Positions 54,205-62,736 of a DNA stretch of 64,000 nucleotides are shown here, in pieces. Made by a program: the position numbers and the translations under genes. The stretch is from Alysiella sp. (GTDB lineage: Bacteria > Pseudomonadota > Gammaproteobacteria > Burkholderiales > Neisseriaceae), in contig NZ_JAUNEC010000003.1 of NCBI RefSeq assembly GCF_030525755.1, positions 33,234 through 97,233 on the forward strand. Direction: 5' to 3'. How positions within the stretch are numbered: the stretch's first letter is position 1; the number at the start of each line of letters is the position of its first letter. Below the pieces are notes generated by a model. The model saw only the letters and a program-made list of their open reading frames with translations, was not told the origin of the DNA and searched no databases.

Positions 54205-54615
54205 TTATGCTGCCTGAATTGATTTTCGCAATAAAGTGATGAGTTCATCTTTGGCGGCAAGTTCGCGGTCTTTTTGGGCGAGCAGTTCGTCTTTGTGTTG
54301 AATCATCAATTTGAGTTTTTCAATTTCGTGATTTAAATCATTGGCAGTCGCATAAATGGAAATCGGGCTGTTATTATCCCCACTTGTAATGTCATTCATC
54401 AGTTGGATAACCAGTCCTTTATCATTTTTAATTAAATCAGATACATCAATTTTAAAAATATTCGCAATTTGTTGTAATCGTTCTATGTTTGGTGAATTTT
54501 CACCGCGTTCAATTTTGGCATAACCACTTGCCGACATTGCCAATTTTTCCGCCATTTCTTCTTGTGTGAATTGATTTAATTCGCGCATGGTACGGATTTT
54601 TTCGTGGGTTTCCAT
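54205..54615 (-). CDS. XRE family transcriptional regulator
   Basis: A 136-residue protein with an N-terminal HTH_3 domain (TMRELNQFTQEEMAEKLAMSASGYAKIERGENSPNIERLQQIANIF) and a C-terminal coiled coil (LNHEIEKLKLMIQHKDELLAQKDRELAAKDELITLL) probably used for oligomerisation. The start at 54615 has Shine-Dalgarno AAGGAC. The end of the gene lies in a DUS-like sequence (ATTCAGGCAGC), giving IQAA before the stop. Divergent from the small lipoprotein gene at 54758, which it may control. Confidence 0.85.
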   Translation of the reverse strand: METHEKIRTMRELNQFTQEEMAEKLAMSASGYAKIERGENSPNIERLQQIANIFKIDVSDLIKNDKGLVIQLMNDITSGDNNSPISIYATANDLNHEIEKLKLMIQHKDELLAQKDRELAAKDELITLLRKSIQAA

Positions 54616-54757
54616 GATTTTGTCCTTACAGTTCAAAAACTGCCTTTTTAGTAACTGGTTTAAATGGTTAATTTAAGTAAAATTATTTAACCGAAACGCT
54701 ATTTTAAGCGAAGTAAGTAAGAAATCCCACTTTTTTATTTTTGATAAGGAAATATCT

Positions 54758-54988
54758 ATGAAATTAAATCAGTTAGCTGTATTGACCAGCATTTCTTTAT
54801 TATTGGCTGCTTGTGCATCTGGCAGTTATCAATGGCACAAAAATGGTGTTTCAGTTCACGATACCGATAGCCAAATCAGCAAATGTAAGTATGATATTGA
54901 TATGGCAAGAGATGTTTCTACTGAAAAAGCAAAAGCCATGCTGACAAATTGCATGCAAAAAGAAGGTTATCGTTGGGTTTATCGCTAA
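54758..54988 (+). CDS. Small lipoprotein of unknown function, first of a cassette
   Basis: A 76-residue product with signal peptide and lipobox LLAAC (acylated Cys at about residue 19). The short mature part has two cysteines in a C-x(21)-CMQKEGYRWVY arrangement. A similar C...CMRNRG pattern ends the lipoprotein at 55487, suggesting related folds. Shine-Dalgarno AAGGAA is present. Family not recognised; short lipoproteins with CMxxxG ends are common on mobile DNA. Divergent from an XRE regulator. Confidence 0.72.
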   Translation: MKLNQLAVLTSISLLLAACASGSYQWHKNGVSVHDTDSQISKCKYDIDMARDVSTEKAKAMLTNCMQKEGYRWVYR

Positions 54989-55048
54989 ATCATCATTCAG
55001 GCAGCTTAAAAATCGTATTTTAATACTGCCTTTTTTATGGAAGCAATT

Positions 55049-55474
55049 ATGAATAATGTCAAAAAAGGTGTTTTAGGAACAATCGGTGCAGGTTGTTTAG
55101 CAGTAGGTGGATTTTTTTGGGATAACGGTGGCAAAGATGTTGCAAAAGATATGACCCAAACCGCCATCAATCATGCAGCACCTGAAATCAAGGCATTGAT
55201 ACCCGAACCTTTAAAAGCAGGTTTGTCAAACAACGAAATCAGCCCCGAAAAAAGTAATGAATTTCAAACGGCTTATGAGCAATGTCATGAACAAACTGCC
55301 AACAATCCCAAAATCAATTTATCAAATGTTGTAGCGGTGTATGATGCCAATATTACTTGCTTACTTGTTCAAAAAAATCAAGGCGCAACACTTGATAAAA
55401 TAGCCGAGAGTAATTCTGAATTAAAACAAACATTAGCCGAAATTCGTCAGAAACTTTCTTCAACTCCACCATAA
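55049..55474 (+). CDS. Hypothetical membrane-anchored protein
   Basis: A 141-residue product (start 55049; an in-frame ATG at 55037 is possible). An N-terminal hydrophobic, glycine-rich segment (GVLGTIGAGCLAVGGFFW) is followed by a soluble helical part with two cysteines (YEQCHEQTANN, NITCLLVQKN) and a C-terminal coiled coil. No family is recognised. It lies between two small lipoprotein genes, 12 bp before the second, so they are likely cotranscribed. Confidence 0.65.
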   Translation: MNNVKKGVLGTIGAGCLAVGGFFWDNGGKDVAKDMTQTAINHAAPEIKALIPEPLKAGLSNNEISPEKSNEFQTAYEQCHEQTANNPKINLSNVVAVYDANITCLLVQKNQGATLDKIAESNSELKQTLAEIRQKLSSTPP

Positions 55475-55486
55475 TCGGAGACAAAT

Positions 55487-55672
55487 ATGAAATTGTTTTT
55501 AGCCTTTACAACCATAATGGTTTTAACTGCATGTACTTCAAATGATGTCCCTAAACAAAGTAATCGTACCGAAGTTCAAGCTGAATGCGCGAAACATTAT
55601 GCCCATATCAGCGATGAATTTTCGCGTGGCAGCAAAATCAAATCTTGTATGCGCAATCGTGGTGCTTTGTAA
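55487..55672 (+). CDS. Small lipoprotein of unknown function, last of a cassette
   Basis: A 61-residue product: signal peptide KLFLAFTTIMVLTAC with lipobox LTAC, mature part only about 46 residues with cysteines in ECAKHY and SCMRNRG. Shine-Dalgarno GGAG. It follows the previous gene by 12 bp. The CMxxxG ending resembles the lipoprotein at 54758. Confidence 0.65.
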   Translation: MKLFLAFTTIMVLTACTSNDVPKQSNRTEVQAECAKHYAHISDEFSRGSKIKSCMRNRGAL

Positions 55673-55690
55673 TTGGATTTATTGTAACTC

Positions 55691-55730
55691 AGGCAGCCTG
55701 AAAGGATTTCTCCCTTTTTCAGGCTGCCTG
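55691..55730. terminator. Convergent inverted DUS pair
   Basis: AGGCAGCCTGAAA and TTTCAGGCTGCCT (the AG-kingDUS orientation) face each other between the small-lipoprotein cassette and the convergent SecD-like gene, suited to stop both transcripts. Confidence 0.6.
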
Positions 55731-55733
55731 AAA

Positions 55734-56672
55734 TTATTTTGTCAATGATTGCCAAATTTCTTGGGCGGTATCATCGGATAAAGTGTAAAAATAGAAATAA
55801 TCTTCATGTATTTCAATATGTTTTAAATGATTGATAGATGGATTGTCTTGTTTCCATAAAAGCCATTCGCCAAGTGAACGGTTATTTTTCTGCGCCCTCC
55901 ATTTTTCCAATTGCTGCTTGGCTGATGGCGTGAGATGCAAAATGATGATGTGAATAGGCATCTCTTCCATGTCTTTGGCTGCGCTACCAAAAACGGTTTT
56001 TGCGGTTTCCTGTTGCCATTCAATTTTTGAAAAATCATTGTTTTTGAATATGAATTTATCATGGATAAACAAATTGACAGACGGTGGCGTGGGCGCACTT
56101 TTTTGGTACATCACCATTTCATCATGTGCCAATTTTGCCCCAAATGGCTTTTCAACCACTTCATGAATTGTCACTTTTTTCTGCAAACGCGAAACCAAGT
56201 CATTGAGTTCAGAATACATAACGCCTGTCATTTGAATTTTTCCACCTGCAATGGGTTCGTTGATGCGTGGCGCAGAAATAATATTCTGTCCCAATGTATC
56301 TACAAATGCCAGCGTTTTCCCTTTGTGCTGTTGGGTTATGCGATGAAACAAAGCGCGACCGTTTGGGTTCAAGTGAATATTAATGGTGGGGATATTGATA
56401 TCCGAATCAAAACCTGCGTATATTTTTTTAATATGAAGTTGATTCATCAACGGTTTTTTCTTAATAGTATGGGGAATATTTTGTTCGTGTGTTTGATGAT
56501 TGGTAAAAGTGTATGACTGATAATGAACACGTTGTTTTTTCGGCACAATATCGGGATTGGTCGCCACGATGCCGATTCTCACATTTTCATTTACTTGGGC
56601 GGTTTGGGCATGCGCGAGTGTGATTGCACCAAAGAAAAACAGAAATAGGGATTTTTTCAATAAATTTAACAT
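55734..56672 (-). CDS. Secreted protein with a SecD P1-head-like domain
   Basis: A 312-residue protein with a signal peptide (LLKKSLFLFFFGAITLAHAQ). Residues about 95-165 (PTINIHLNPNGRALFHRI...GKTLAFVDTLGQNIISAPRINEPIAGGKIQMTG...ELNDLVSRL) closely follow the P1 head subdomain of SecD (pattern GxxxFxxxTxxxxGKxLAIVLDGxVxSAPxIxxxIxxGxxxITGxFTxxEAxxLA). No SecD membrane helices are present, so this is a free periplasmic domain protein. The C-terminal half, with a similar LHLTPSAKQQLEKW strand-helix, may be a degenerate second copy. Function unknown. Convergent with the lipoprotein cassette and upstream of der on the same strand. Confidence 0.75.
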   Translation of the reverse strand: MLNLLKKSLFLFFFGAITLAHAQTAQVNENVRIGIVATNPDIVPKKQRVHYQSYTFTNHQTHEQNIPHTIKKKPLMNQLHIKKIYAGFDSDINIPTINIHLNPNGRALFHRITQQHKGKTLAFVDTLGQNIISAPRINEPIAGGKIQMTGVMYSELNDLVSRLQKKVTIHEVVEKPFGAKLAHDEMVMYQKSAPTPPSVNLFIHDKFIFKNNDFSKIEWQQETAKTVFGSAAKDMEEMPIHIIILHLTPSAKQQLEKWRAQKNNRSLGEWLLWKQDNPSINHLKHIEIHEDYFYFYTLSDDTAQEIWQSLTK

Positions 56673-56751
56673 GATATTTTGCCGTTTTATCTGTTTCAGG
56701 CAGCCTGAAAACGAAAAAATCTTTTTAGGCTGCCTGAATTTTTATTTTCAC

Positions 56752-58221
56752 TTATTTCTGATACTGTTTCTTACTGGAAACCTGTTTTTTCTTGCTTTTG
56801 CCACCGCTATTACGCGCTTTTTCATCTTTGCGCCCTTCGCGTTTGGCAATGCGGTTACTCAAACTCACACGTCTCAACGGTTTGTTTTTCACTTCTTTTG
56901 CCGTTTCTTCATACGGATTTTCGCTCACATTATACTGAATCCGCAATGGCGTTCCCTGTAAATTGAACGCCTTACGGAAAGTCTGCGTCAGGTAGCGCGT
57001 GTAGCTGTCGCCAATCGCGTGCAAAGAATTGCCGTGTATCACAATCACAGGCGGATTGCTGCCGCCTTGGTGGGCATAGCGCATTTTCGGGCGCACCAAA
57101 CCTGCACGTGGCGGTTGCTGGCGTTCCACAGCCGTTTGCAAAACGCGCGTGATTTTGGGCGTGGGCATTTTGATGAACGCGGCATCGTAGGCAGCCTGAA
57201 TGCTTTCAAACAAGCCATCAATGCCTTTTTCTTTGAGTGCGGAAATGTAATGAAATTTCGCAAAATCAAGGAAATACAGTTTACGCGCAATATCGCGCTT
57301 GATGTCGTTGCGGCGTTCTTCGGAAATGCCGTCCCACTTATTCACGGCAACCACCAATGCGCGTCCTGCTTCCAGCGCGAAACCTGCGATGGTTGCGTCT
57401 TGGTCGGCAATGTCCTGTTGCGCGTCCAGCACCAGCACGGCAACATTGGCGGCTTCAATCGCTTGCATGGCTTTAATCACGGAGAATTTTTCCACCGCTT
57501 CATCTACTTTGCCGCGTCTGCGCACGCCAGCCGTGTCAATAATCGTGAACGGCTTGTTTTCGCGTTCAAAATCAATGTGTATGCTGTCGCGCGTTGTGCC
57601 AGCCATGTCAAACGCAATCACGCGCTCTTCGCCCAAAATCGCATTCACCAACGTGGATTTGCCCACGTTGGGGCGACCGATAATGGCGAAAGTGGGGTGG
57701 TGGTTTTCAGGCTGTTCGTCTTCTGCTTCGGGGAATTTTTCCAACACATCTTCAATCAAATGGTAAACGCCATCGCCATGCGCCCCTGAAATCACATGGG
57801 GTTCGCCCAAAGCCAATTCGTAAAATTCGGCTGCCAAAACGGGGCGGTTGCCGCCTTCGCCTTTATTGACCGCCAAAAACACGGGGCGCGGACTTTGGCG
57901 CAAGCGGTCGGCGATGATTTTGTCTTGTGGGGTCAAGCCAGTGCGCGCGTCCACCAGAAAAATCACGGCATCGGCTTCGTCAATGGCTTGCAGGGTTTGT
58001 TTTGCCATTTCGTGCAAAATGCCGCTGTCCACCACAGGCTCAAAACCGCCTGTGTCCACAACCAGATAGGGTTTGCTGCCGACACGTCCGTGTCCATAAT
58101 GGCGGTCGCGCGTTAAACCTGGCAGGTCGTGAACGAGGGCGTCTTTGGTGCGCGTTAAGCGGTTGAATAAGGTGGATTTGCCGACATTGGGTCTGCCAAC
58201 TAGGGCGATGGTTGGTTTCAT
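56752..58221 (-). CDS. der: Ribosome-associated GTPase Der (EngA)
   Basis: Essential double-GTPase needed for 50S subunit assembly. The 489-residue product has two consecutive G domains, each with complete motifs: G1 [12 protein letters not shown] and [13 protein letters not shown]3 DTGGF and [10 protein letters not shown]4 VNKGEG (variant) and VNKWDG. A KH-like C-terminal domain with [19 protein letters not shown] follows, then a basic tail ([13 protein letters not shown]). Length matches neisserial Der. Stand-alone with DUS at both ends. Confidence 0.96.
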   Translation of the reverse strand: MKPTIALVGRPNVGKSTLFNRLTRTKDALVHDLPGLTRDRHYGHGRVGSKPYLVVDTGGFEPVVDSGILHEMAKQTLQAIDEADAVIFLVDARTGLTPQDKIIADRLRQSPRPVFLAVNKGEGGNRPVLAAEFYELALGEPHVISGAHGDGVYHLIEDVLEKFPEAEDEQPENHHPTFAIIGRPNVGKSTLVNAILGEERVIAFDMAGTTRDSIHIDFERENKPFTIIDTAGVRRRGKVDEAVEKFSVIKAMQAIEAANVAVLVLDAQQDIADQDATIAGFALEAGRALVVAVNKWDGISEERRNDIKRDIARKLYFLDFAKFHYISALKEKGIDGLFESIQAAYDAAFIKMPTPKITRVLQTAVERQQPPRAGLVRPKMRYAHQGGSNPPVIVIHGNSLHAIGDSYTRYLTQTFRKAFNLQGTPLRIQYNVSENPYEETAKEVKNKPLRRVSLSNRIAKREGRKDEKARNSGGKSKKKQVSSKKQYQK

Positions 58222-58263
58222 GTTTTTGCTTTCTCTGTTTCAGGCTGCCTGAAAGGACTGTGC

Positions 58264-58290
58264 GTAGGGTGCAACAAGTTGGCACCCTAC
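58264..58290. repeat. Dispersed hairpin repeat, short form
   Basis: GTAGGGTGC (58264-58272) and GCACCCTAC (58282-58290) form a perfect 9-bp stem around AACAAGTTG. The same GTAGGGTGCAAC... unit is part of the longer repeats at 28133 and 40911. Upstream of der. Confidence 0.55.
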
Positions 58291-58459
58291 ATTTCCACAT
58301 TTCAGGCAGCAAGCAGGTGTATTTGAACATACACAAAATTCATCAAAATATTTTCAGGCAGCCTGAAAAGGGTAGGCTGCCTGAAAATCGGTTTTTATTT
58401 CATTATTTTAGCATAAATTTCAATTTCAGGCTGCTTGAGCAATGCTCCATTAAGAAAAT

Positions 58460-58813
58460 TCAATTCGACTGTCCATCTTCCCATTGCAATGCAGGAAAAC
58501 CCACACACACCGAAAAAATACTGCCAATCGGAAAAATCAAAAAAATCAAAATAAACACAGCCATAGACAGTCGCCGCGACAATTCCGATTTTTGACGCGC
58601 ACCATGCGCCAAAGCCAAATGTAAACCAATGGGTGTCATCAAAATCATCAATAAAAATAAAAAGTTACCTAAATTAATTTGACTGAATGAGACATCATAA
58701 AACAGCAAAAACAGCATAGCCCCCATCATCAGCACATAAAAAATCGCCAAGCCAATGTGGATTTTCATTAAAGACAAATGATTGTCTTGGTAAACTTTAT
58801 CCCAGTTTTGCAT
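58460..58813 (-). CDS. Hypothetical membrane protein
   Basis: A 117-residue protein with three hydrophobic helices (IGLAIFYVLMMGAMLFLLFY, NFLFLLMILMTPIGLHLALA, MAVFILIFLIFPIGSIFSVCVGF) and a short polar N-terminus. No family recognised. It lies between der and the GntR-type regulator gene, with repeats and DUS copies in both flanks; related to neither neighbour by function as far as can be seen. Confidence 0.65.
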   Translation of the reverse strand: MQNWDKVYQDNHLSLMKIHIGLAIFYVLMMGAMLFLLFYDVSFSQINLGNFLFLLMILMTPIGLHLALAHGARQKSELSRRLSMAVFILIFLIFPIGSIFSVCVGFPALQWEDGQSN

Positions 58814-58925
58814 CGTGTTTCTCGCAACAAGCAGGTGTATTTAAAAATATACAAGGTTAATCAAAAAATATTTTCAGGCAACCTGAATTTATGTGGCTGC
58901 CTGAAACACAAAACCCATTTATTTT

Positions 58926-59633
58926 TCAATCATTTTTTTCTTGCCCACGGATAAAAATGTTAATGACATTTTCCAAATGCGTTTGCATTGCCAAACGTGC
59001 TGCTACCGCATCACGTTGTTCCAAAGCAGTTAAAATCGCATAGTGTTCTTGTTGTGAACGCATTGCCATATCGCTTGGCGTGTAAAGTCGGCGTAAGGCG
59101 GTAAATAATTTGCTGGATTGTTCATTAAGTAATCTTTTTAAAATCAAAGGATAAGCATCATTGCCACAACTTTCCGCAATGCGAATGTGAAACAAGCGGT
59201 CGCCATCGTGCGTGGTTGAACCCATGATGTTGTCGGACACATTCATTAAATAGGCCTGTTTGATTGCCAATAACGCATCATTATTCATATTATGAGCGGC
59301 AAGAGCGGCGGTTTCTGGTTCAATTAACAAACGGGCTTGCAGTAAAGAAAAAGGGGAAATATCATTTAAATTCAAATCATTGTATTTTGATATGGGATTT
59401 TTGACATACACACCACTTCCCATTTTTACTTCAACCCAGCCCGAAACTTCCAGTGCAATAATCGCTTCTCGCACCGAAGTGCGGCTGACATTTAACTGTT
59501 TTGCCAAATCACGTTCACTGGGCAGTGTGGTACCGTTTTTCCATTCACCTTTTTGTATTTTTTCGCGTACATAATGGGCGATTTTTTGATATACACGCGG
59601 TGTATCAATTTGGTTTACGGTTGTATTTGGCAT
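58926..59633 (-). CDS. GntR family (FCD domain) regulator of the fuconate module
   Basis: A 235-residue FadR-like regulator. The N-terminal winged helix (PSERDLAKQLNVSRTSVREAIIALEVSGWVEVKMGSGVYV) is typical of the GntR family, and the C-terminal all-helical FCD domain has the usual metal-ligand spacing (an Asp/His pair in DGDRLFHIRIAES, His in QQEHYAIL and in QTHLENV). FCD regulators usually sense small sugar acids or other carboxylates. Divergent from the KDF dehydrogenase gene with a 219-bp gap that holds a long inverted repeat; it is therefore the likely regulator of the fuconate genes. Confidence 0.85.
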   Translation of the reverse strand: MPNTTVNQIDTPRVYQKIAHYVREKIQKGEWKNGTTLPSERDLAKQLNVSRTSVREAIIALEVSGWVEVKMGSGVYVKNPISKYNDLNLNDISPFSLLQARLLIEPETAALAAHNMNNDALLAIKQAYLMNVSDNIMGSTTHDGDRLFHIRIAESCGNDAYPLILKRLLNEQSSKLFTALRRLYTPSDMAMRSQQEHYAILTALEQRDAVAARLAMQTHLENVINIFIRGQEKND

Positions 59634-59788
59634 AATGGTCTAACCTATTATCGGTATGAATAATTTTATTTTTGGTATTTTAAAACACAAATTTTAATTT
59701 AACAAGATGATTTTTTTATGATTTTAATTAAATTTTCCAAAAAACTGATGATGTTAATTCATTTTATTGAATGAATTGTACAGACCAG

Positions 59789-59838
59789 TTGTCAAATGGA
59801 TTGAATTGGATTAGACTACATTTCATTACATTTGACAA
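59789..59838 (+). promoter_or_regulatory. Possible operator: inverted repeat TTGTCAAATG/CATTTGACAA
   Basis: A perfect 10-bp inverted repeat, TTGTCAAATG at 59789-59798 and CATTTGACAA at 59829-59838, separated by 30 bp, directly upstream of the KDF dehydrogenase start (59853). Spacing between centres is 40 bp, about four helical turns. The position in the divergent promoter region suggests a binding site for the GntR-type regulator. Confidence 0.5.
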
Positions 59839-59852
59839 CAAGGATTAACATC

Positions 59853-60605
59853 ATGCGTTTAAAAGATAAAATTTGTGTCGTAACCGCCGCAGGGCAAGGC
59901 ATTGGACGCGCTTCCGCACTCGCCTACGCGCAAGAAGGCGCACAAGTTTGGGCGTTGGACATCAACGAAACCGCCTTGCAATCGCTGAAAGCCGAACACG
60001 AGAACATTCACATTCACGCCATCAATTTATTGGAAGCGGAAAAGTTCAGCCAATTCTTTGAAAAATTAGACAAAATTGATGTTTTGTTTAACTGTGCAGG
60101 CTGGGTGGCGGCTGGCGATGTGTTGGCAAGCAGCGCACAAGACATGCAAAAATCATGGGATTTAAACGTGATGACCATGTTTCACGCCATTCAAGCGGTC
60201 TTACCAAAAATGTTGGCGCAAGGTGGTGGTTCTATCATCAATATGTCGTCCGCCGCGTCCAGCGTGAAAGGTGTTCCCAATCGTTTTGCGTACAGCGTGA
60301 GCAAAGCGGCTGTTATTGGTCTGACCAAATCGGTTGCTGCCGACTATGTTACCCAAGGCATTCGTTGCAACGCGATTTGCCCTGGTACGGTGGAATCGCC
60401 ATCTTTACATGAACGCATAGCCGAGCAAGCCAAAGCGCAAAATAAGACCATTGAAGAAGTGTTTGCCGCATTTGTGGCGCGACAACCCATGGGACGCATT
60501 GGTCGGGACAGCGAAATTGCCGCATTAGCCGTTTATTTGGCAAGCGATGAATCGGCTTTCACAACAGGCACTTGCCAAGTGATTGACGGTGGTTGGTCAA
60601 ATTGA
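59853..60605 (+). CDS. 2-Keto-3-deoxy-L-fuconate dehydrogenase (SDR)
   Basis: Short-chain dehydrogenase of 250 residues that oxidises 2-keto-3-deoxy-L-fuconate to the 2,4-diketo acid with NAD. The Rossmann motif is TAAGQGIG, the catalytic triad is in INMSSAAS (Ser) and YSVSK (Tyr, Lys). SSAASSVKGVPNRFAYSVSKAAVIGLTKSVAADY and CPGTVESPSLHERI are nearly shared with human BDH2/DHRS6 and bacterial KDF dehydrogenases. The context, next to an FAH hydrolase and fuconate dehydratase, supports the sugar-acid role over a hydroxybutyrate role. Start 59853 has Shine-Dalgarno AAGGA. Confidence 0.87.
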   Translation: MRLKDKICVVTAAGQGIGRASALAYAQEGAQVWALDINETALQSLKAEHENIHIHAINLLEAEKFSQFFEKLDKIDVLFNCAGWVAAGDVLASSAQDMQKSWDLNVMTMFHAIQAVLPKMLAQGGGSIINMSSAASSVKGVPNRFAYSVSKAAVIGLTKSVAADYVTQGIRCNAICPGTVESPSLHERIAEQAKAQNKTIEEVFAAFVARQPMGRIGRDSEIAALAVYLASDESAFTTGTCQVIDGGWSN

Positions 60606-60666
60606 ATTTTCAGGCAGCCTGAAACCCAATTTTTCAACACAAACGGTTGCGTTTTACTTATTATTT

Positions 60667-60694
60667 GGCTTACTTTTTTAAAAAGTAAGTCGCC
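60667..60694. repeat. 28-bp palindromic repeat, copy 2
   Basis: Exact reverse complement of 32020-32047, with the palindrome CTTACTTTTT/AAAAAGTAAG inside, followed by a GC-rich stretch CGCCGCGCGGCG with self-complementarity. Fills the 155-bp gap in the fuconate module between the dehydrogenase and hydrolase genes. It may be a terminator or processing site. Confidence 0.6.
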
Positions 60695-60760
60695 GCGCGG
60701 CGACAGAGCGCACGCCGTAGGTAAATTAAAAAAACCATTTAAATAACAAGGAATAAGCAA

Positions 60761-61600
60761 ATGAAATTACTTCGTTTTGGCGCAAAAGGCGCAGAAAAAC
60801 CCGCTATTTTGGACGAGCAAGGCAATATCCGCGATTTGTCGTCTGTGGTGGCGGACATCAACGGTTTTGTGTTGGAACACGAATTAGCCAAAATTGGTCA
60901 GACCAATTTGGAGATTTTGCCGATTGTGCCAAATGACGTTCGCATTGGCGCGTGTGTGGGCAATGTGGGCAAATTCATCTGCATTGGCTTGAACTATTCC
61001 GACCACGCCGCCGAAACCAACTCGCCCATTCCCAAAGAACCGATTATTTTCAACAAATGGACAAGCGCAATCGTGGGCGCAAATGACGATGTAGAAATCC
61101 CACGCGGCTCGCAAAAAACGGATTGGGAAGTGGAATTGGGCGTGGTCATTGGCAAAAGCGGTCGCTACATTGACGAAAAAGACGCGATGGATTATGTGGC
61201 TGGCTACTGCGTGATTAACGATGTTTCCGAGCGCGAATACCAGTTGGAACGCGGCGGCACTTGGGACAAAGGCAAGGGCAACGACACTTTCGGGCCGATG
61301 GGTCCTTACTTGGTAACGAAAGATGAAATCGCCGACCCGCACAATTTACAAATGTGGTTGGAAGTGGACGGCAAGCGTTATCAAAATGGCAATACCAATA
61401 CCATGATTTTTAAAATTCCTTATTTAATCAGTTATTTAAGCCGTTTTATGAGTTTGCAAGCAGGCGATGTGATTTCCACAGGTACGCCACCAGGGGTGGG
61501 TTTGGGACAAAAACCGCCCGTGTATTTGCAAGCGGGTCAGACCATGCGTTTGGGCATTGAGGGCTTGGGCGAACAAACGCAAAAAGTCGTTCAGGCTTAA
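60761..61600 (+). CDS. FAH family hydrolase, probable 2,4-diketo-3-deoxy-L-fuconate hydrolase
   Basis: Fumarylacetoacetase-fold enzyme of 279 residues that would split the 2,4-diketo acid into pyruvate and L-lactate. Metal-binding glutamates and aspartate lie in DWEVELGVVIGK, with YCVINDVSEREYQ and TWDKGKGNDTFGPMGPYLV of the sugar-acid branch of the family and ISTGTPPGVGLG near the C-terminus. The substrate assignment rests on the neighbours: the KDF dehydrogenase before it and fuconate dehydratase two genes after. Homologues act also in L-rhamnonate breakdown. Confidence 0.85.
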   Translation: MKLLRFGAKGAEKPAILDEQGNIRDLSSVVADINGFVLEHELAKIGQTNLEILPIVPNDVRIGACVGNVGKFICIGLNYSDHAAETNSPIPKEPIIFNKWTSAIVGANDDVEIPRGSQKTDWEVELGVVIGKSGRYIDEKDAMDYVAGYCVINDVSEREYQLERGGTWDKGKGNDTFGPMGPYLVTKDEIADPHNLQMWLEVDGKRYQNGNTNTMIFKIPYLISYLSRFMSLQAGDVISTGTPPGVGLGQKPPVYLQAGQTMRLGIEGLGEQTQKVVQA

Positions 61601-61706
61601 ACAATTTGATTTTTTCAGGCTGCTTGTTGGGTGCAGGCGTTTCAGGCAGCCTGAAAAAAATTTTACCTAAAATCCAGCCTTTTGAAAAATAAGTCATTGA
61701 ATAAAA

Positions 61707-62684
61707 ATGATAAAAAGTTTAGTGGGTAGCACAATGGAACAGAATGAAAAACGTTCAGCTTATCGCGCAGTAACTGTGTTTCCGATTGTCATTTTGGTGG
61801 CTGGTTTATTCGGTATGTTTGTACCTGAGCTTTCTGTGCCCATTAATCCTTATGTGATTTACCTGCTTGGTGTTGTGATGTTCACAATGGGTTTGACGCT
61901 GACCACCGAAGATTTAAAAGGTGTTGCCAAAATGCCGTATGCGGTGTTGATTGGTTGCGTGGCGCAATTTTTAATCATGCCATTATTGGGTTGGTTGGTG
62001 GCAGTCGCATTGCAACTACCGCCTTTATTGGTTGTGGGCATGGTTTTATTGGGTTCTGCACCAGGTGGTGCATCGTCCAACATTGTGGCTTATTTGGCGC
62101 GTGGTAATGTGGCGTTGTCAATTACGATGACAAGCGTTTCCACTTTAATTGCCCCGATTTTAACGCCTGTTTTGGTTTGGCTTTTTGCGGGTAAATATTT
62201 GCCAGTTGATTTTTGGGCGATGTTCAAACAAGTTTTGCAAATGGTTTTAGCCCCAGTTGTTTTGGGCATGACCGTTCGCTACTTCCTGCGTGATGTGGTG
62301 CAAAAATGTTTGCCTTATATTCCTTGGATTTCCATGTTGGTGCTTTCCATTTTGATTGCAGGGATTATGTCCAAAACAGGCAAAATTTTACAAGGTTCAT
62401 TGTTACTGATTTTTGTAGCGGTATTTTTACATAACGCATTGGGCTTTTTATTGGGCTATTTCGCAGCAAAATGGGCAAAACTGGACGACAAAGAAAGACG
62501 AGCCATTTCCATTGAAGTGGGTATGCAAAACGCAGGTTTAGCAGCAGCACTAGCTCATGCCAATTATGCACCGTTAGCCGTTTTACCCGCAGCAGTCGCA
62601 ACAATTTGGCACAATATTGCAGGCGCAATTTTGGCATTTTTGTTCAATTTTTTGGAAAAACGAAGTAAAGCCCACATAAAGTAA
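61707..62684 (+). CDS. BASS family (bile acid:Na+ symporter-like) transporter
   Basis: Inner-membrane transporter of 325 residues with 9-10 helices, of the SBF/BASS family. Characteristic segments are YLLGVVMFTMGLTLTTEDLK, the substrate/sodium site region GSAPGGASSNIVAYLARGNVALS and IEVGMQNAGLAAALA. Members import carboxylates such as bile acids, pyruvate or pantoate. Location inside the fuconate operon suggests uptake of fuconate or a similar sugar acid, a role not described for the family to my knowledge. Start at 61707 or 61734 (MEQNEK). Confidence 0.85.
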   Translation: MIKSLVGSTMEQNEKRSAYRAVTVFPIVILVAGLFGMFVPELSVPINPYVIYLLGVVMFTMGLTLTTEDLKGVAKMPYAVLIGCVAQFLIMPLLGWLVAVALQLPPLLVVGMVLLGSAPGGASSNIVAYLARGNVALSITMTSVSTLIAPILTPVLVWLFAGKYLPVDFWAMFKQVLQMVLAPVVLGMTVRYFLRDVVQKCLPYIPWISMLVLSILIAGIMSKTGKILQGSLLLIFVAVFLHNALGFLLGYFAAKWAKLDDKERRAISIEVGMQNAGLAAALAHANYAPLAVLPAAVATIWHNIAGAILAFLFNFLEKRSKAHIK

Positions 62685-62736
62685 TTTTCAGGCAGCTTGA
62701 AAATGATTTATTTATCTGAAATTTAAGGAAAATACC

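Noticed and set aside
57019..57789. 256-codon plus-strand frame opposite der
   Set aside because: Shadow of the der reading frame; translation has no recognisable fold.
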